From assembly GCA_023091665.1 (NCBI GenBank), contig JALJCQ010000015.1, positions 1,426,001-1,490,000 of the forward strand: DNA of 64,000 nt. Direction: 5' to 3'. This DNA comes from Pythium myriotylum (lineage: Eukaryota; Oomycota; Peronosporomycetes; Pythiales; Pythiaceae). The notes beneath the pieces were generated by a model that worked only from the letters and a program-made list of their open reading frames with translations, was not told where the DNA came from and did no database searches. Both the position numbers and the translations under genes were made by a program. Every line of letters starts with the position of its first letter. The first letter of the stretch is position 1. Positions 48,263 to 58,583 of the stretch are shown here, piece by piece.

Positions 48263-48786
48263 ATGGCGGCGACTCCGACGGGCGAGGAAGATGGCGCGGC
48301 GGCCATCCGCAAGTACAGCGCGTTCGTCGAGGACGTGCTCAAGCCGCAGCTGCAGACGAGCCTCGCGCAGCGAGACGCGCTCGCGGCGGAGATCCGAGAG
48401 TACGAGGAGCTCCAGGAGTTCGTGCGCGAGCAGCTCGGGCGCGAGAACCCCGCGGCGCCGCTCGGCACGCTCCTGGATCTGGGCCAGCGCTTCCACGTGC
48501 GCGCCAAGATCCCCGACACGCGCATGATCACGGTGGACATTGGACTCAACTTCCACGCGGAAATGACGATGGAGGAGGCGCAGGCCTTCGTGGCCAAGCA
48601 TCTCACGCACCTCAACGAGTAAGAAGTGCGCGAGGCGTCGAGGAGGCGCCAGACTCAGGTTTTGTCTGTGTGTGTAGGAAGCGGCGTGCGTGGCAGGACA
48701 AGGCGCGCGAGATCTCGGAGCACGTGAACGTGGTGCTGGAGGCCATCACGAAACTCGCGGCGCTGCAGCAGCCCTTGCTCCGATAA
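48263..48786 (+). CDS. UXT: UXT-like prefoldin-alpha subunit
   Basis: Exons are 48263-48618 and 48678-48786. The 59-nt intron (gtaaga...tgtag) splits a Glu codon and the phase agrees. The product is 154 residues, close to human UXT (157). It has the prefoldin-alpha shape: an N-terminal helix (about 18-55), two short beta hairpins with GQRFHVRAKIPD and TVDIGLNFHAEMT, and a C-terminal helix (LNEKRRAWQDKAREISEHV). UXT belongs to prefoldin-like co-chaperone complexes (R2TP/URI-type). It is divergent from the CDA-SAM gene with only 88 bp between the start codons, so they must share a promoter region. Confidence 0.88.
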
Positions 48787-48911
48787 TCGAAGGCGTCCAA
48801 GCAAGACGGTGCGATGGACAATTGGATGCTTCCCCGAAGCAACCCTCTAAATATACAGCGACTTGGTTATCCCACATTCTAGACTCCCATTGCGAGACGC
48901 AAGACTACGCC

Positions 48912-51900
48912 ATGGAGACGCATCGCTCGCTGCTCTCGCCGGTCCAGGTCCCGCCAAAGCCCTCCCCACTGGCGGTCTCGGCTCCAACGCCGTCGGCCCG
49001 CAGCCGCCATCCCAAACTGCCTCTGCCGCTTGCGCTCTCGCCGTCGCCCTCGAGAAACTTGGTGAATAGGCCCGACCAGCGCCTCGCGCAGCAAACGTCG
49101 GCCGCGAGAGTCTTGCCACTGCGCAAGCCGCGACCTGCCACGGCCGTCCCTTCCACATCCTCGTCCACCATGATCCATGAACTGATAGCAGCTCATGCTG
49201 TCGACTCGCATCCCGAGCTTAGCGACGACTTTGATACATCCAAGCGCCGTACTCACCCGACGCCCCACCGAGCCGCTCCGGGCGAAGACCCCGTAGTCCA
49301 AGTCCTCACCCGCCACGCACAACGGTGCATCGGCTGTGGAGCGTACGCCGAGTTGTGCATGTCGTGCCTTTCACAGCTCAAGCGACAGGACGGCGCGGCC
49401 TACAAGCAGCAGGTCGCGCGGTCCGTGGAGATGCTATTCGAGCGTGCGACGAGGCGAGCATTCACCAAGATGACCCACGTCATCCTCACGTGGATCTTTG
49501 GGACGTGGAAGCGAGAGACGCAGCTCCAAACGCGCCGACGTGCGCTCGCAGTTCGCTCCGTGCACACGCGCCGTCTCCAGCGGCTGTGGCGGGCGTGGCA
49601 TACCTTCATCTACGAGCGCCGCATCGTTGGTGCCATGCTCTTCGCCCAGCAGCAGCAGCACTTCACACATGCAAAGAACCGAGAGATTGCCCAGCTGCAC
49701 GGCGATATGTACGAGAGAGACTCGGATGCACGTCTTCGCCACGAGCTTCAGGGTGATGCCATCCAACAGCTTCAGCTGCAGCTCGAGACGCAGCAGCGCA
49801 GTATGCAGAACAAAAACGCGGAACTTCTCACTTTGCGGAAACAGCTTCACGATGCGCGTGAACGCATCGCTCACCTAGAGAAGCAGGCAATCGATCCCAA
49901 GGAACTGGAGCGGATCCGTGCGGAAAACATCGACGCCAAGAAAATGGTCTTCCAGCTCGCCGCAACGACCCTCCAAGGGATGGAGTCGGATCTCGAGATG
50001 CTTTCAACGAGTGAGGGCCGCCAGAATCTCAACGGTGTGCTATCCAAAGACCTCGTCCTGCTGCTCGACAAGCCCGAGCATCCAGGGTTTTACAATCCTC
50101 TCGTCGAGCTCGCCAATACAGTCGCCGACACAGGCAACCCTCTCGCTACATTTGACGCGCCAGTGGACCGTGCCGATCGCGTACTACTACAGTGGGTGAA
50201 CTTCCTCGTCCAAAAGCAGCAAGCCCAAGCGCCTGATTGGCTCCAGACTCCGCGCGTCGTTAACTTCCACGCGAGTCTGAGCGATGGGAAGGCATGGACA
50301 CTCCTTACGAAAACACTCCACGCGGCCATGTGCAGAGTGCGTCCGAAGCGACCGCCTGGCGCCGTACCCTCGAAGCTCGAATCGGCATCCGTCTTGCGAG
50401 ACAACGGTGAGGACTTAACGGAGATCGCGATGGAACGGTATGTAGACCACGTGCGGCGCGAGGAGGCGCCGCCCAAGCGACTCGAGCTCATGATTGGTAC
50501 AATCGGCCAGGCGCTGTGGATGCCACGAGGTCTTCTCAGTGTCCCAGATATTCTCGCCGGAGACGCCGAGATCAATTTCGCGACGCTCACGTACCTCTTT
50601 TGTACCTTCTCACCGACTCTTGATGACACCCACTACGCGCTCTGCAACGATCTCAAGGGCCAACTATCGAGCGCAAAGGCCAAGTGGCGCGAGCTGCGCG
50701 ACGCTGCTTTTGGAGTCGCTACGACAGTCAGCACCGTGGCCTCGGGTGGAAGCAATGCGACGATGGTGGCCCAGGCAGCGGCGGGATACGAGCGAGGAGG
50801 GGGCGGTGTACTAGGCACCGGACTCGATGACGTTGCGCTCGTCTCCAAGCTTAAGCTCGTTGTGGCTCAGACACTGGAACTGAAGAAGCGACTGGATGTG
50901 GAGGATTCCAAGGCGCGCGAGGGACACTCTTTGTGGTGGAAGAGCACGCGAATTGTCTTGCGGAAATGTTTTCTGTCGTACGCACGGCTGGCACGTGGCA
51001 AGTCCGGTGTTCTCTCCAAGCTCGAGGCGTCGCAAGACGAGAACGAGGCCTTTAGCAAAATTCCCAAGACGAAACTTGCCGACCTCGAACAGCCATTCGA
51101 AGACTTCGCGTGGGAAGTCAAGTTGCTTCAGAGCTTTCTGACCTCTGTGTACTGCGACTTGGCACGTATCTATCGTGGGTATGCGATGCGCTCTGACCCC
51201 ACCAACGAATTTGTCACAGTCGCCGACCTCACAGAGTTGCTAGTCGAATGCCGCGTGATCGACAATGTTATTCTAACTTCGCAGGACGTCCACAACATTA
51301 TTCGCAAAGTCGACCCCCGGCTGGTGCGTTGTTTATCACCGAGTTGAGATTAGTAGTAGAGGCTAATATGACTGCGGTATAGACGGGAACAATCAACACG
51401 ACGCGAATTGTGACTCCAGCGGAGTATCTCGAAGTACTCGTTCGAACGGCAAGACGCAAGTACTCGGGAGAGTATGTAAGAATCACGATGTTAGGGTCGA
51501 ACTTCACTGATCGCTATTCTGTTACAGACACCATCGCATGACACTTTCCGAGGCCTTCTGTCTTCTTGTTGACAACTTCATTTTACCGTTCGCATTCCGA
51601 GCCGACGCTGACGTTTTCCGCAAGCAGATCGAGGACCCGAAGATACGACGTCTGCTACTGAAGTTCACCGATGACCTTCGCGATATTTATGCTTCGTACG
51701 CTGTAGAGGACTCACGGCGGCGACCGCGCAAGCGCCCTCGCATGACAGCATTTACCTTTAGCCAATGTTTACTCGACCGCAACGTTCAAGATGTGACTTT
51801 CAACAGTGAGAAAGTGATGTCTGTAGTTCAGCGCGTTGCACGAGCAGCTAAGAAAGAGATCGAGCTGACTCCGTCCGTCGGCAGCGCTAATGGTGGGGTC

Positions 51901-52068
51901 CCTGCACTCACACTGGCGGAAGAAGACGAACTGACGTTCGAAGAGTTTGAGGAAGCAATGATCGTCACGGCTTGTTTTAAGTTCCCAGACCCCTACATCT
52001 CACTGGAAAGCAGACTAGAAAAGTTCCTTACGTTTTATGTGCGGGGAAATGGAACCAAAGTGTCATAA
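48912..52068 (+). CDS. Coiled-coil protein with calponin-homology-like domains
   Basis: Exons are 48912-51323, 51383-51471 and 51528-52068, with introns of 59 and 56 nt in phase, giving 1013 residues. The N-terminus is Pro/Ser/Arg-rich. C139-x2-C142-x6-C149-x2-C152 (CIGCGAYAELCMSC) is a likely zinc ribbon. An Arg-rich helical region (IFGTWKRETQLQTRRRALAV, RLWRAWHTF) and a coiled coil (about 250-345) follow. Residues about 420-570 look like calponin-homology folds (WVNFLVQKQ, NFHASLSDGKAWTLL, SVPDILAGDAEINFATLTYL), as in fimbrin-type or flagellar proteins. The C-terminal part is helical, with SEAFCLLVDNFILPFAF. A role in axoneme or cytoskeleton is inferred from the CH-like and SFI1-like helices only. 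Confidence 0.7.
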
Positions 52069-52211
52069 ATGTCAGAGTTGAGCTCCATGTGATTTATTGC
52101 CATTCCTCCAACAACACGATTGCTTCTTGGGATGTATGTCTGCCCTCTGATACCGCAATTGCGCCAAGCCAAAAATGTATTCGGACGCTAATCACTTATC
52201 GTTGATGTCTC

Positions 52212-55200
52212 TCACTCGTTTGTGGTGATCTGGGGAGTCGCTGGCGCTTCTGACACTTCTGCCGATCTCCAACCCGCCTTGAAGCCGCGGGTGCCGTCAG
52301 GACCCTTCGCCATGCGAGACTTGGCCACGGCACTAACTCCCACGGACCGCATCGCCTGCCGTAAACTTGAGTTAACGGTCCGTGATTCTGGTCGAGTCGT
52401 ATCGCGAGAGCTTTTCGCGTTCCCGCTGGATCCAAGGCACAGCACACTCGTCGCGAAGAACGAGGTCATCGGCTTAGGTTCATTGAGTGCCTCAACGTCC
52501 TTCTCACCCTCAACTGTTTCCGAAACCGAGCCTGGTTCATCGCTTTCGCTCTTCACTACTTTTTGCTTTGCCTTCTCTGATCGCTTCACGAGTGCAAACT
52601 CAACGCGATCCCCTTCACCGAGTATGTCACCTCGTAGGACATCACGCGCCTTGAAGTTGACGTCGTCATTCTCATTGTCTACACGAATGACGCCACTGTT
52701 GTCACTGTTGACTTTCACGACCACCCCCTGTTTCGCATGTGACTGCACCAGGCGAATATGCATGGCACGAAGACCCTTCGGCGAAATATGGGGTACGAAC
52801 TCGACCTCGTCGCCTTCTCGAAGCACGACAGCTGGGTCCATGATGTCATTGATGAAGAATACATACGAGGATGACGCCGCTGATTTTGCTTTCGCTTGTT
52901 TCGTTTCCGTTCTGACAGCCCTCGTTGGATTGGAGCTAGCGTTCGTTTCGTCTTCCTCAGCTTCACCCTTCGCTTCATCCTCTAGTTCATCATCTTCATC
53001 GTCCTCATCATCCTCTTCGGCCTCCAAATCCGCACTTCCAACACCTCCGGCATCTCGAGCAACCAATCGAATGCGTCCTGGAGAACTGATTTGTGGCTGC
53101 TTGTTCTTGTCATTCTTGCCGTACCGAGCTGCTGTCTTCCGAAATTTCTGCAGCAAACTTGGACGAAGCACAACGCCGCGTTCACGAGAAGCCTCGACGC
53201 GCTTCACAGTACCCGACGGTACAATGACAACCTCAACTGCACGACTCTTCTTCTTCTTCTCATCGTGACTGACTCGGTACTTTACCTCCATTCCTTCCTT
53301 GAGGTCAGTGACTTGTGTCTCTCCGCTAGCAATATCCTTGATGTGGAAGAACAAGTTTTCACCGCCTGTGACACCTTGGTCAGCCGGCTCGATAAACCCA
53401 AACCCACCATCTGCCTTAAGCGCGACGATAAATCCTTCTCCAGTCGGCAGTTCCTTTGTCACCTTTGTGGTTGTTTTTTGTTTTGGTAAGGCAGCTGAGA
53501 CTAGAACGATGCACTTGGCCAGCACTTGCTTCGTCCGCTTCACAATGATGAGGTTCACCTTCACGCGATCACCGATATGAGGGTTGTACCGCACATCCTC
53601 CACGTCTTCTGCATGGAACTCTATCTCCGCAGTCGAGCTACCATGCTGTTCTTGCAACTCCTCTAGCTTCTCCTTTTTCAATCGTCCATCAGCACTAACT
53701 GTGAGTCGTCGATTTGGTCCATCGCCAGTGCTCTCATGTGACACACCAAGCCACTCGCAATATGCATGAATAGCAGCACGCTCGTACTTGGACAAAGTGG
53801 ATGGGAACTCCACTTTGAGCTCAGTAGCCTCATCGCCGGCATCCACAAAAGTTGCATCGATTTGCTTCTTGAAGTCTGGAAAGAAATCCACCAAGTGCTT
53901 GCCGTCGCCTAATGTCAGTCGAATCCGTCCAACCTGAGGCTTCGTGAATAGTGGTTTGTTGGAGCCTTGCTTGCTCTGCTGATGTTTTTGGTGACGCGAA
54001 GGCACAGCGATAATTTCACCCTCCAGATCAGAGGCCAACACTGACTCCCACTGGACGGTGCCAGATGGAAGAATTTGCACCCGGTGTGCTCGCACATTCT
54101 CCTTGTCCTTGCCCTTCCCAACCTCGGAGTTTGTGCTGCCACTAACGTCAAACGCGACTTCAGTGCCCGTTCGGAAATCGTTCTCAACACTCATCACATC
54201 GCTGAAACGAAAGTAGGCATCAGCACTTCGATCAGCGCACTTGATGAAACCGAAATCATCCTTGATGGTTGTGATCACTCCTGTCTCTCGGGTCTTCGGG
54301 TTGAATTGCACCACGCGTACATTCGAAGCCTTGAGGCGACGGCTTCTTTTGTCCATTACCTGATCAAAGCTGACAATATCTCCGACCGCAGGTAAGTAAC
54401 TCACATCCTGTGCGTCTGAGAGGCGGAAGGAGACGCCAGCAGCTTTCTTCTTAAGCTTCTTCCCGGAACTAGCTGCTGGCTCTTGCAGAGGCTCCTCCGT
54501 GACGATGTCGTCTGGGTTTGTTGGATTAATGACGCCAAAGATCTCTGGTCCGTTGCGCGGTTCTTTTGGAATCTTGGTCACAACGCCTTCAACATCGGTT
54601 CGTAGCACATCCTCAAACGATACAGTTCCGGACGGTACTTTCACGACTCGCATTGCCGTCAGGCGATGACTGTTGCTGTGGTTTGGTCTTTCGTCCGCGG
54701 CGTCTTTGTCTTCGTACACATAGAAAGAGACTTCATCTCCATCTCGAAGTTGTAGTTTGCCCTTGCTCTTCGTCTTGTCGTCGTCAATCGACTCGCGAAT
54801 TTCGTGAAACGGGAAATAAACATCATCAGTGCGATCGCAGCAGCGGATGAAGCCACCACCTGACTTGACGCGAGTGACTACTCCCAGTTCACGCGTCATG
54901 CTTTCCAGTTTTGCTTCGATCTCCTTCTCCAGTTGGGCTTTGGCGGAGAGTGTGACAGTAAGATCCACAGCTCGCTTCTGCCCGGACTTGCGATGGGTTG
55001 CAATACGGAAACGAACATGATCGCCAAAATGGGGTATGTGGGGTTTCTTGCTGCTCTTGCTATCCCCCTCCTGGTCGGCGACGCTGTCAGCTGTGTAGCG
55101 AACGAGCTTGCTGCGTTTGGCGGGACTTGGAGCAGTCGTCTCGCCCTCAGCTTCGGCCTCCGCGTCAGCGTTGGGCTTTTCGTCTCCGGCGATCTTTTCG

Positions 55201-56011
55201 GCTTCACGAACCTCTATCAGACCGTGCGGCTCATCTCGCGTACTACTGTGGTGAAACGAGGAATTGCTTCGAGGAATTCCCTTGGTCACAATGCCTTCAA
55301 CGAACTCCTCTGCAACCTGTTCAAGTCATGTCAGCCCTATTCAGTGTCCTCCCAGCCACACAAACTCCGACTCACGTCCTCCCACACAATCGAGCCCTTC
55401 GGCAACCGCACGAGCTGCACTGCGATGTCTTTCTCCGAGCGCTGGTTGTACTTGACCTTGAACTCGACTTCGTCCTGCAGCTCCAAGTCCACCGGAGCCT
55501 CCGAAATGTGGAAGAAGAGGTCGTTGTCGCGCTCGACGCCGCTCACGAAGCCGAAATTGTCGCGGATCGACACGACGACGCCACGCTCCGTGACGAGTGG
55601 AGGCGGCGGCGGCGCGCGGGTGCCTCGATCCCACTCGCGGTCTCGGTTGCCGCCGTAGCCTCGGTGGTCCCTGCTGCCGTAGTCGCGGTCGCGGTCGCGT
55701 CCGCCGTAGTCGCGGTCCCGTGCGCCGTAGCTGCCACGCCCGCTGTCTCGGTCCCACGCTCGCTGCGGCGGCGCGTGGTCGGGCTCGGCCTGCTGCTGCT
55801 GCTGCTGGCGGAACCGCTCCCAGCGGTTGGCTACTGGCGGCGCCGGCTCGTCCTCGCGCTTGGGCTCGGGCGTCGGGCGCGCGCTCTTGCTCGGCTGGGC
55901 CGCTGCCTTCTGCGCGCGCGCGAGCGCCGCGGCCTCGGCGGGCGTGGGCTCTCGCGGGAGCTCGTCGTCCTGGTCGTCGGCCCAGTCGCCGGGCTTGGAG
56001 GGGCGGAACAT
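52212..56011 (-). CDS. CSDE1/UNR-like multi-cold-shock-domain RNA-binding protein
   Basis: Exon 1 is 56011-55376 and exon 2 is 55316-52212, with a 59-nt intron in phase 0 (IVWED, then VAEEFVEG), giving 1246 residues. The N-terminus is low complexity (Ala/Pro, poly-Gln, then RDRDYG-type RGG-like repeats). Cold-shock barrels follow with GVVVSIRDNFGFVSG, GVVTRVKSGGGFIRC, GVITTIKDDFGFIKC, DGGFGFIEPAD...LFFHI and GVVVKVNSDNSGVIRV, separated by degenerate barrels starting GVVTKIPKE, GEIIAVPS and RGVVLRPS. Alternation of canonical and non-canonical cold-shock domains is the hallmark of CSDE1/UNR, a cytoplasmic regulator of mRNA translation and stability. A strongly acidic run (EEDDEDDEDDELEDE) lies between late domains. 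The C-terminus contains RMAKGPDGTRGF. Confidence 0.85.
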
Positions 56012-56275
56012 GGTCGGCTTGCTTCTCCCGGAGACGAAGATGCCACGAGCGGATCCACCTCCACCCACTCACAGCCACATCAAATTTGGGAGAACACGGT
56101 GTGGACCACACGCAGAAGGCGCCATCACTCCAACTGACGACACCATCATTCGCCGTAGCTCCCCAGAACGAAGCGAAGGGAACGAAGAGCTCAACTCGGC
56201 CAGGGGGGAGGGGACCTCGCGGATCGGAATTGGATTCCATCCATCCAGACCGGACACAGAAAGAGATCGGACCCC

Positions 56276-58501
56276 ATGCGCGCGCTGCTGGTCGCGCTGG
56301 CGGCCCTGGCCGCGTCGGCGGACGGCGCCTCGTCGATGCTCAAGATCCCACTGCGCGCCTCGCCGCGCTCGCGAGCGACCGTTGACTTGCAGCGCGTCCA
56401 CCGAGCAGCCAACGACTCGGCGGCTCCGGTCGACTTGGACGCCGTGGTGCAGTGGAATGCGCTCCGCTCGGAGGCCGGCAAGGACGAACTGCGCGTCCAC
56501 GGCGACATGTCGTTGCTCGCGGCGGCGAAAGGCCGCGTGCCGCTGACCAATTTCATGGAGTTCCAGTTCTTCGGGCCAGTTACCATCGGATCTCCACCAC
56601 AGGAGATTCAAGTGTGTTTTGACACCGGGTCCTCAGATCTTTGGGTGCCCGGAAGGAGCTGCAAGGAGTGTGCTGGAGCGGCCCGGTTTGATCGACTAGC
56701 CTCGAAAACTTTTCGGACTGTGCGCAACGGCAAGTTTTCTGTCCAGTATGGAAGCGGAACGGTTGGCGGCACGTACGGTATTGACAGCGTGTCTATCGCG
56801 CAGTTCAAGGTCGCAAACGCCACTGTCGGAGTGGTGAACGCTGAAGAAGAGTCGATGGCTCAAATGAAAGCGGACGGCCTCTTGGGCCTCGCTTTTGACG
56901 GGCTGTCCACTTTCTCGCATCCCCCGCTCTTCATCGCACTGCTCAAGCAAAACCCTCAATTGGAGCCGGTGTTCGCTTTCTTCTTAAGCTATGAGCCCAA
57001 TACGGAGGGCTCGGAGTTGCACATCGGAGGCTACGACAAGGTGTACATGGCTTCGATCAACGGCGAGTGGCAGTACACAGACGTTCTCCCTCAGTATGGA
57101 CTCTGGACATTTTGGAATGTGGAAATGCATTCTGTTCAGGTTGGTTCCGGAGACGCAGAAATCTGCCCTGGTGGCTGTGTCGGCTTTGTAGATTCCGGAA
57201 CGTCTCTTGTGGGAATCCCGAGCAATCTCTACCTGGATTTTCTTTTCCAGGTATCACAGTATGCCCAACCGTTCGGTTGCTATTGCGGCTTCACACAGTA
57301 CGGCTTTCAATGCTTTCTTTGCAAGCCAAGCGACTTCCCCCCACTCCGCATTGGCCTAGGAAAGGAGCACTTTTATGTCCTCGAAGGTGTCGACTACACC
57401 CTATGTGTGGGGTTGACGTGTATTCTGCTCGTCCAGCCCAGTGGTCAAGATACTTGGGTACTCGGTGACGTGTTTATGAAGAAATTCTACTCTCTTTATG
57501 ATGTCAAGAACAAGAAGGTTGCCTTTGCGTGCTCACGGAACTCGACTCTGTGTGGCAAAGAGAGCGATGCTCGCGCAGCTATAGCCTGGGCGCACCAGGG
57601 GGAGATGTTCGGACAGGACACTCAACTCGACTTGTACGACATGGATTCACACGCGGTACTCGTACTCTTCGTCTCTGGGCTATCGCTTGTTGGCGCTGCG
57701 TTCATTCTGGGCTCATTTTGGCACTACCCTCAGCTGCACAGCAACCACTCATTGGAGATGCTTTTCTCGCTCTCGGCTTTTAGCTTCATTTACAACCTCC
57801 AAGTTTGGATCGCCGGGATCGCTCACGACACACGTGATCCAAATTCGAGTTTTTGTGTTTTGCTTACGGCAATTCAGCAGTTTGCCGGTACGGCAATCCT
57901 GGTCCTGAGCGGTTGCCTGGCTATCGAATTACTGCGTGCAGTGCGCGCGTTCCGTTCGAGCCATGTTGACTATTCAAGCACGTACCGTTTCCTGGCGTGG
58001 TCTTCTGCTGCTGCGGCTGCCGTGCTCTCCGTATCCACGAACGTTATTGGCTTCGTGCCTGTTGGGGCTCTTGGTCCATGCCGTGTATGCTACGCCGCTG
58101 GGCACTCACCAGAATGGGCGCGACTTCTGCTGTTTTACTTCCCCGCCGCTCTTGTGCTGGTGCTTGCGGGCACAGGCGTGCACCTCACTATTCGTACGCG
58201 AGCTGAGCGGGCTTCGTTGGGCTTCCAGAGCGAGAGTGACCATCGCCTCACGAAGCTTCTGTGTGCAGTTAGTGTTTCAACACTCGTCACGTTCTTCTTA
58301 CCAACCGTTTTGGGCTTTTTGACGGCTTTCCACGTGCTTCGTGCCTCGTCGTTCTGGGTCTTCGCGACCGAGGTTAGTTTCTACTCGCAAGGCCTCCTCA
58401 ATTGCATCGTGTGGGCATTCAGCCCATCGTTCCGCGGTGCCTACTTCGCGGGGAACAACGCAAACCCACGGGAAAGCGAGCGTCTCGTTTCGAGACCGTA
58501 A
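56276..58501 (+). CDS. Aspartic protease-GPCR fusion protein
   Basis: This is a 741-residue single-exon protein. A signal peptide (1-17) and short propeptide lead to a pepsin-family (A1) domain about 95-425. It has both catalytic motifs, DTGSS (D116) and DSGTS (D306), the flap tyrosine in VQYGSGT, and paired cysteines. It is followed by a seven-helix membrane domain about 457-720 (first helix AVLVLFVSGLSLVGAAF) and a short cytosolic tail. The order places the protease outside the cell or in the lumen. Protease-GPCR fusions of this type (AP5 class) are described from Phytophthora and related oomycetes. Whether the protease releases a ligand for its own receptor is unproved. It is divergent from the CSDE1-like gene across 264 bp. 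Confidence 0.93.
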   Translation: MRALLVALAALAASADGASSMLKIPLRASPRSRATVDLQRVHRAANDSAAPVDLDAVVQWNALRSEAGKDELRVHGDMSLLAAAKGRVPLTNFMEFQFFGPVTIGSPPQEIQVCFDTGSSDLWVPGRSCKECAGAARFDRLASKTFRTVRNGKFSVQYGSGTVGGTYGIDSVSIAQFKVANATVGVVNAEEESMAQMKADGLLGLAFDGLSTFSHPPLFIALLKQNPQLEPVFAFFLSYEPNTEGSELHIGGYDKVYMASINGEWQYTDVLPQYGLWTFWNVEMHSVQVGSGDAEICPGGCVGFVDSGTSLVGIPSNLYLDFLFQVSQYAQPFGCYCGFTQYGFQCFLCKPSDFPPLRIGLGKEHFYVLEGVDYTLCVGLTCILLVQPSGQDTWVLGDVFMKKFYSLYDVKNKKVAFACSRNSTLCGKESDARAAIAWAHQGEMFGQDTQLDLYDMDSHAVLVLFVSGLSLVGAAFILGSFWHYPQLHSNHSLEMLFSLSAFSFIYNLQVWIAGIAHDTRDPNSSFCVLLTAIQQFAGTAILVLSGCLAIELLRAVRAFRSSHVDYSSTYRFLAWSSAAAAAVLSVSTNVIGFVPVGALGPCRVCYAAGHSPEWARLLLFYFPAALVLVLAGTGVHLTIRTRAERASLGFQSESDHRLTKLLCAVSVSTLVTFFLPTVLGFLTAFHVLRASSFWVFATEVSFYSQGLLNCIVWAFSPSFRGAYFAGNNANPRESERLVSRP

Positions 58502-58583
58502 CTCTTCTGCTCTCGTCAATTACTGTGATAGTGTCTCTTAGCCTCAAGCAGAGAAAGCTATGAATTACACACTACTATCCATC

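Noticed and set aside
48175..48615. N-terminal extension of the CDA-SAM frame
   Set aside because: Antisense to UXT exon 1, Ser/Arg-rich and without domain; the first sensible ATG is at 48174.
47779..48786. A 335-codon plus-strand frame over the UXT gene
   Set aside because: The spliced UXT protein in another frame matches prefoldin over its whole length; only the second exon agrees poorly with this frame.
54998..56137. A 379-codon plus-strand frame and a 299-codon minus-strand frame nearby
   Set aside because: Both are other-frame shadows of the CSDE1-like exon 1, with Arg/Ala/Val low complexity.
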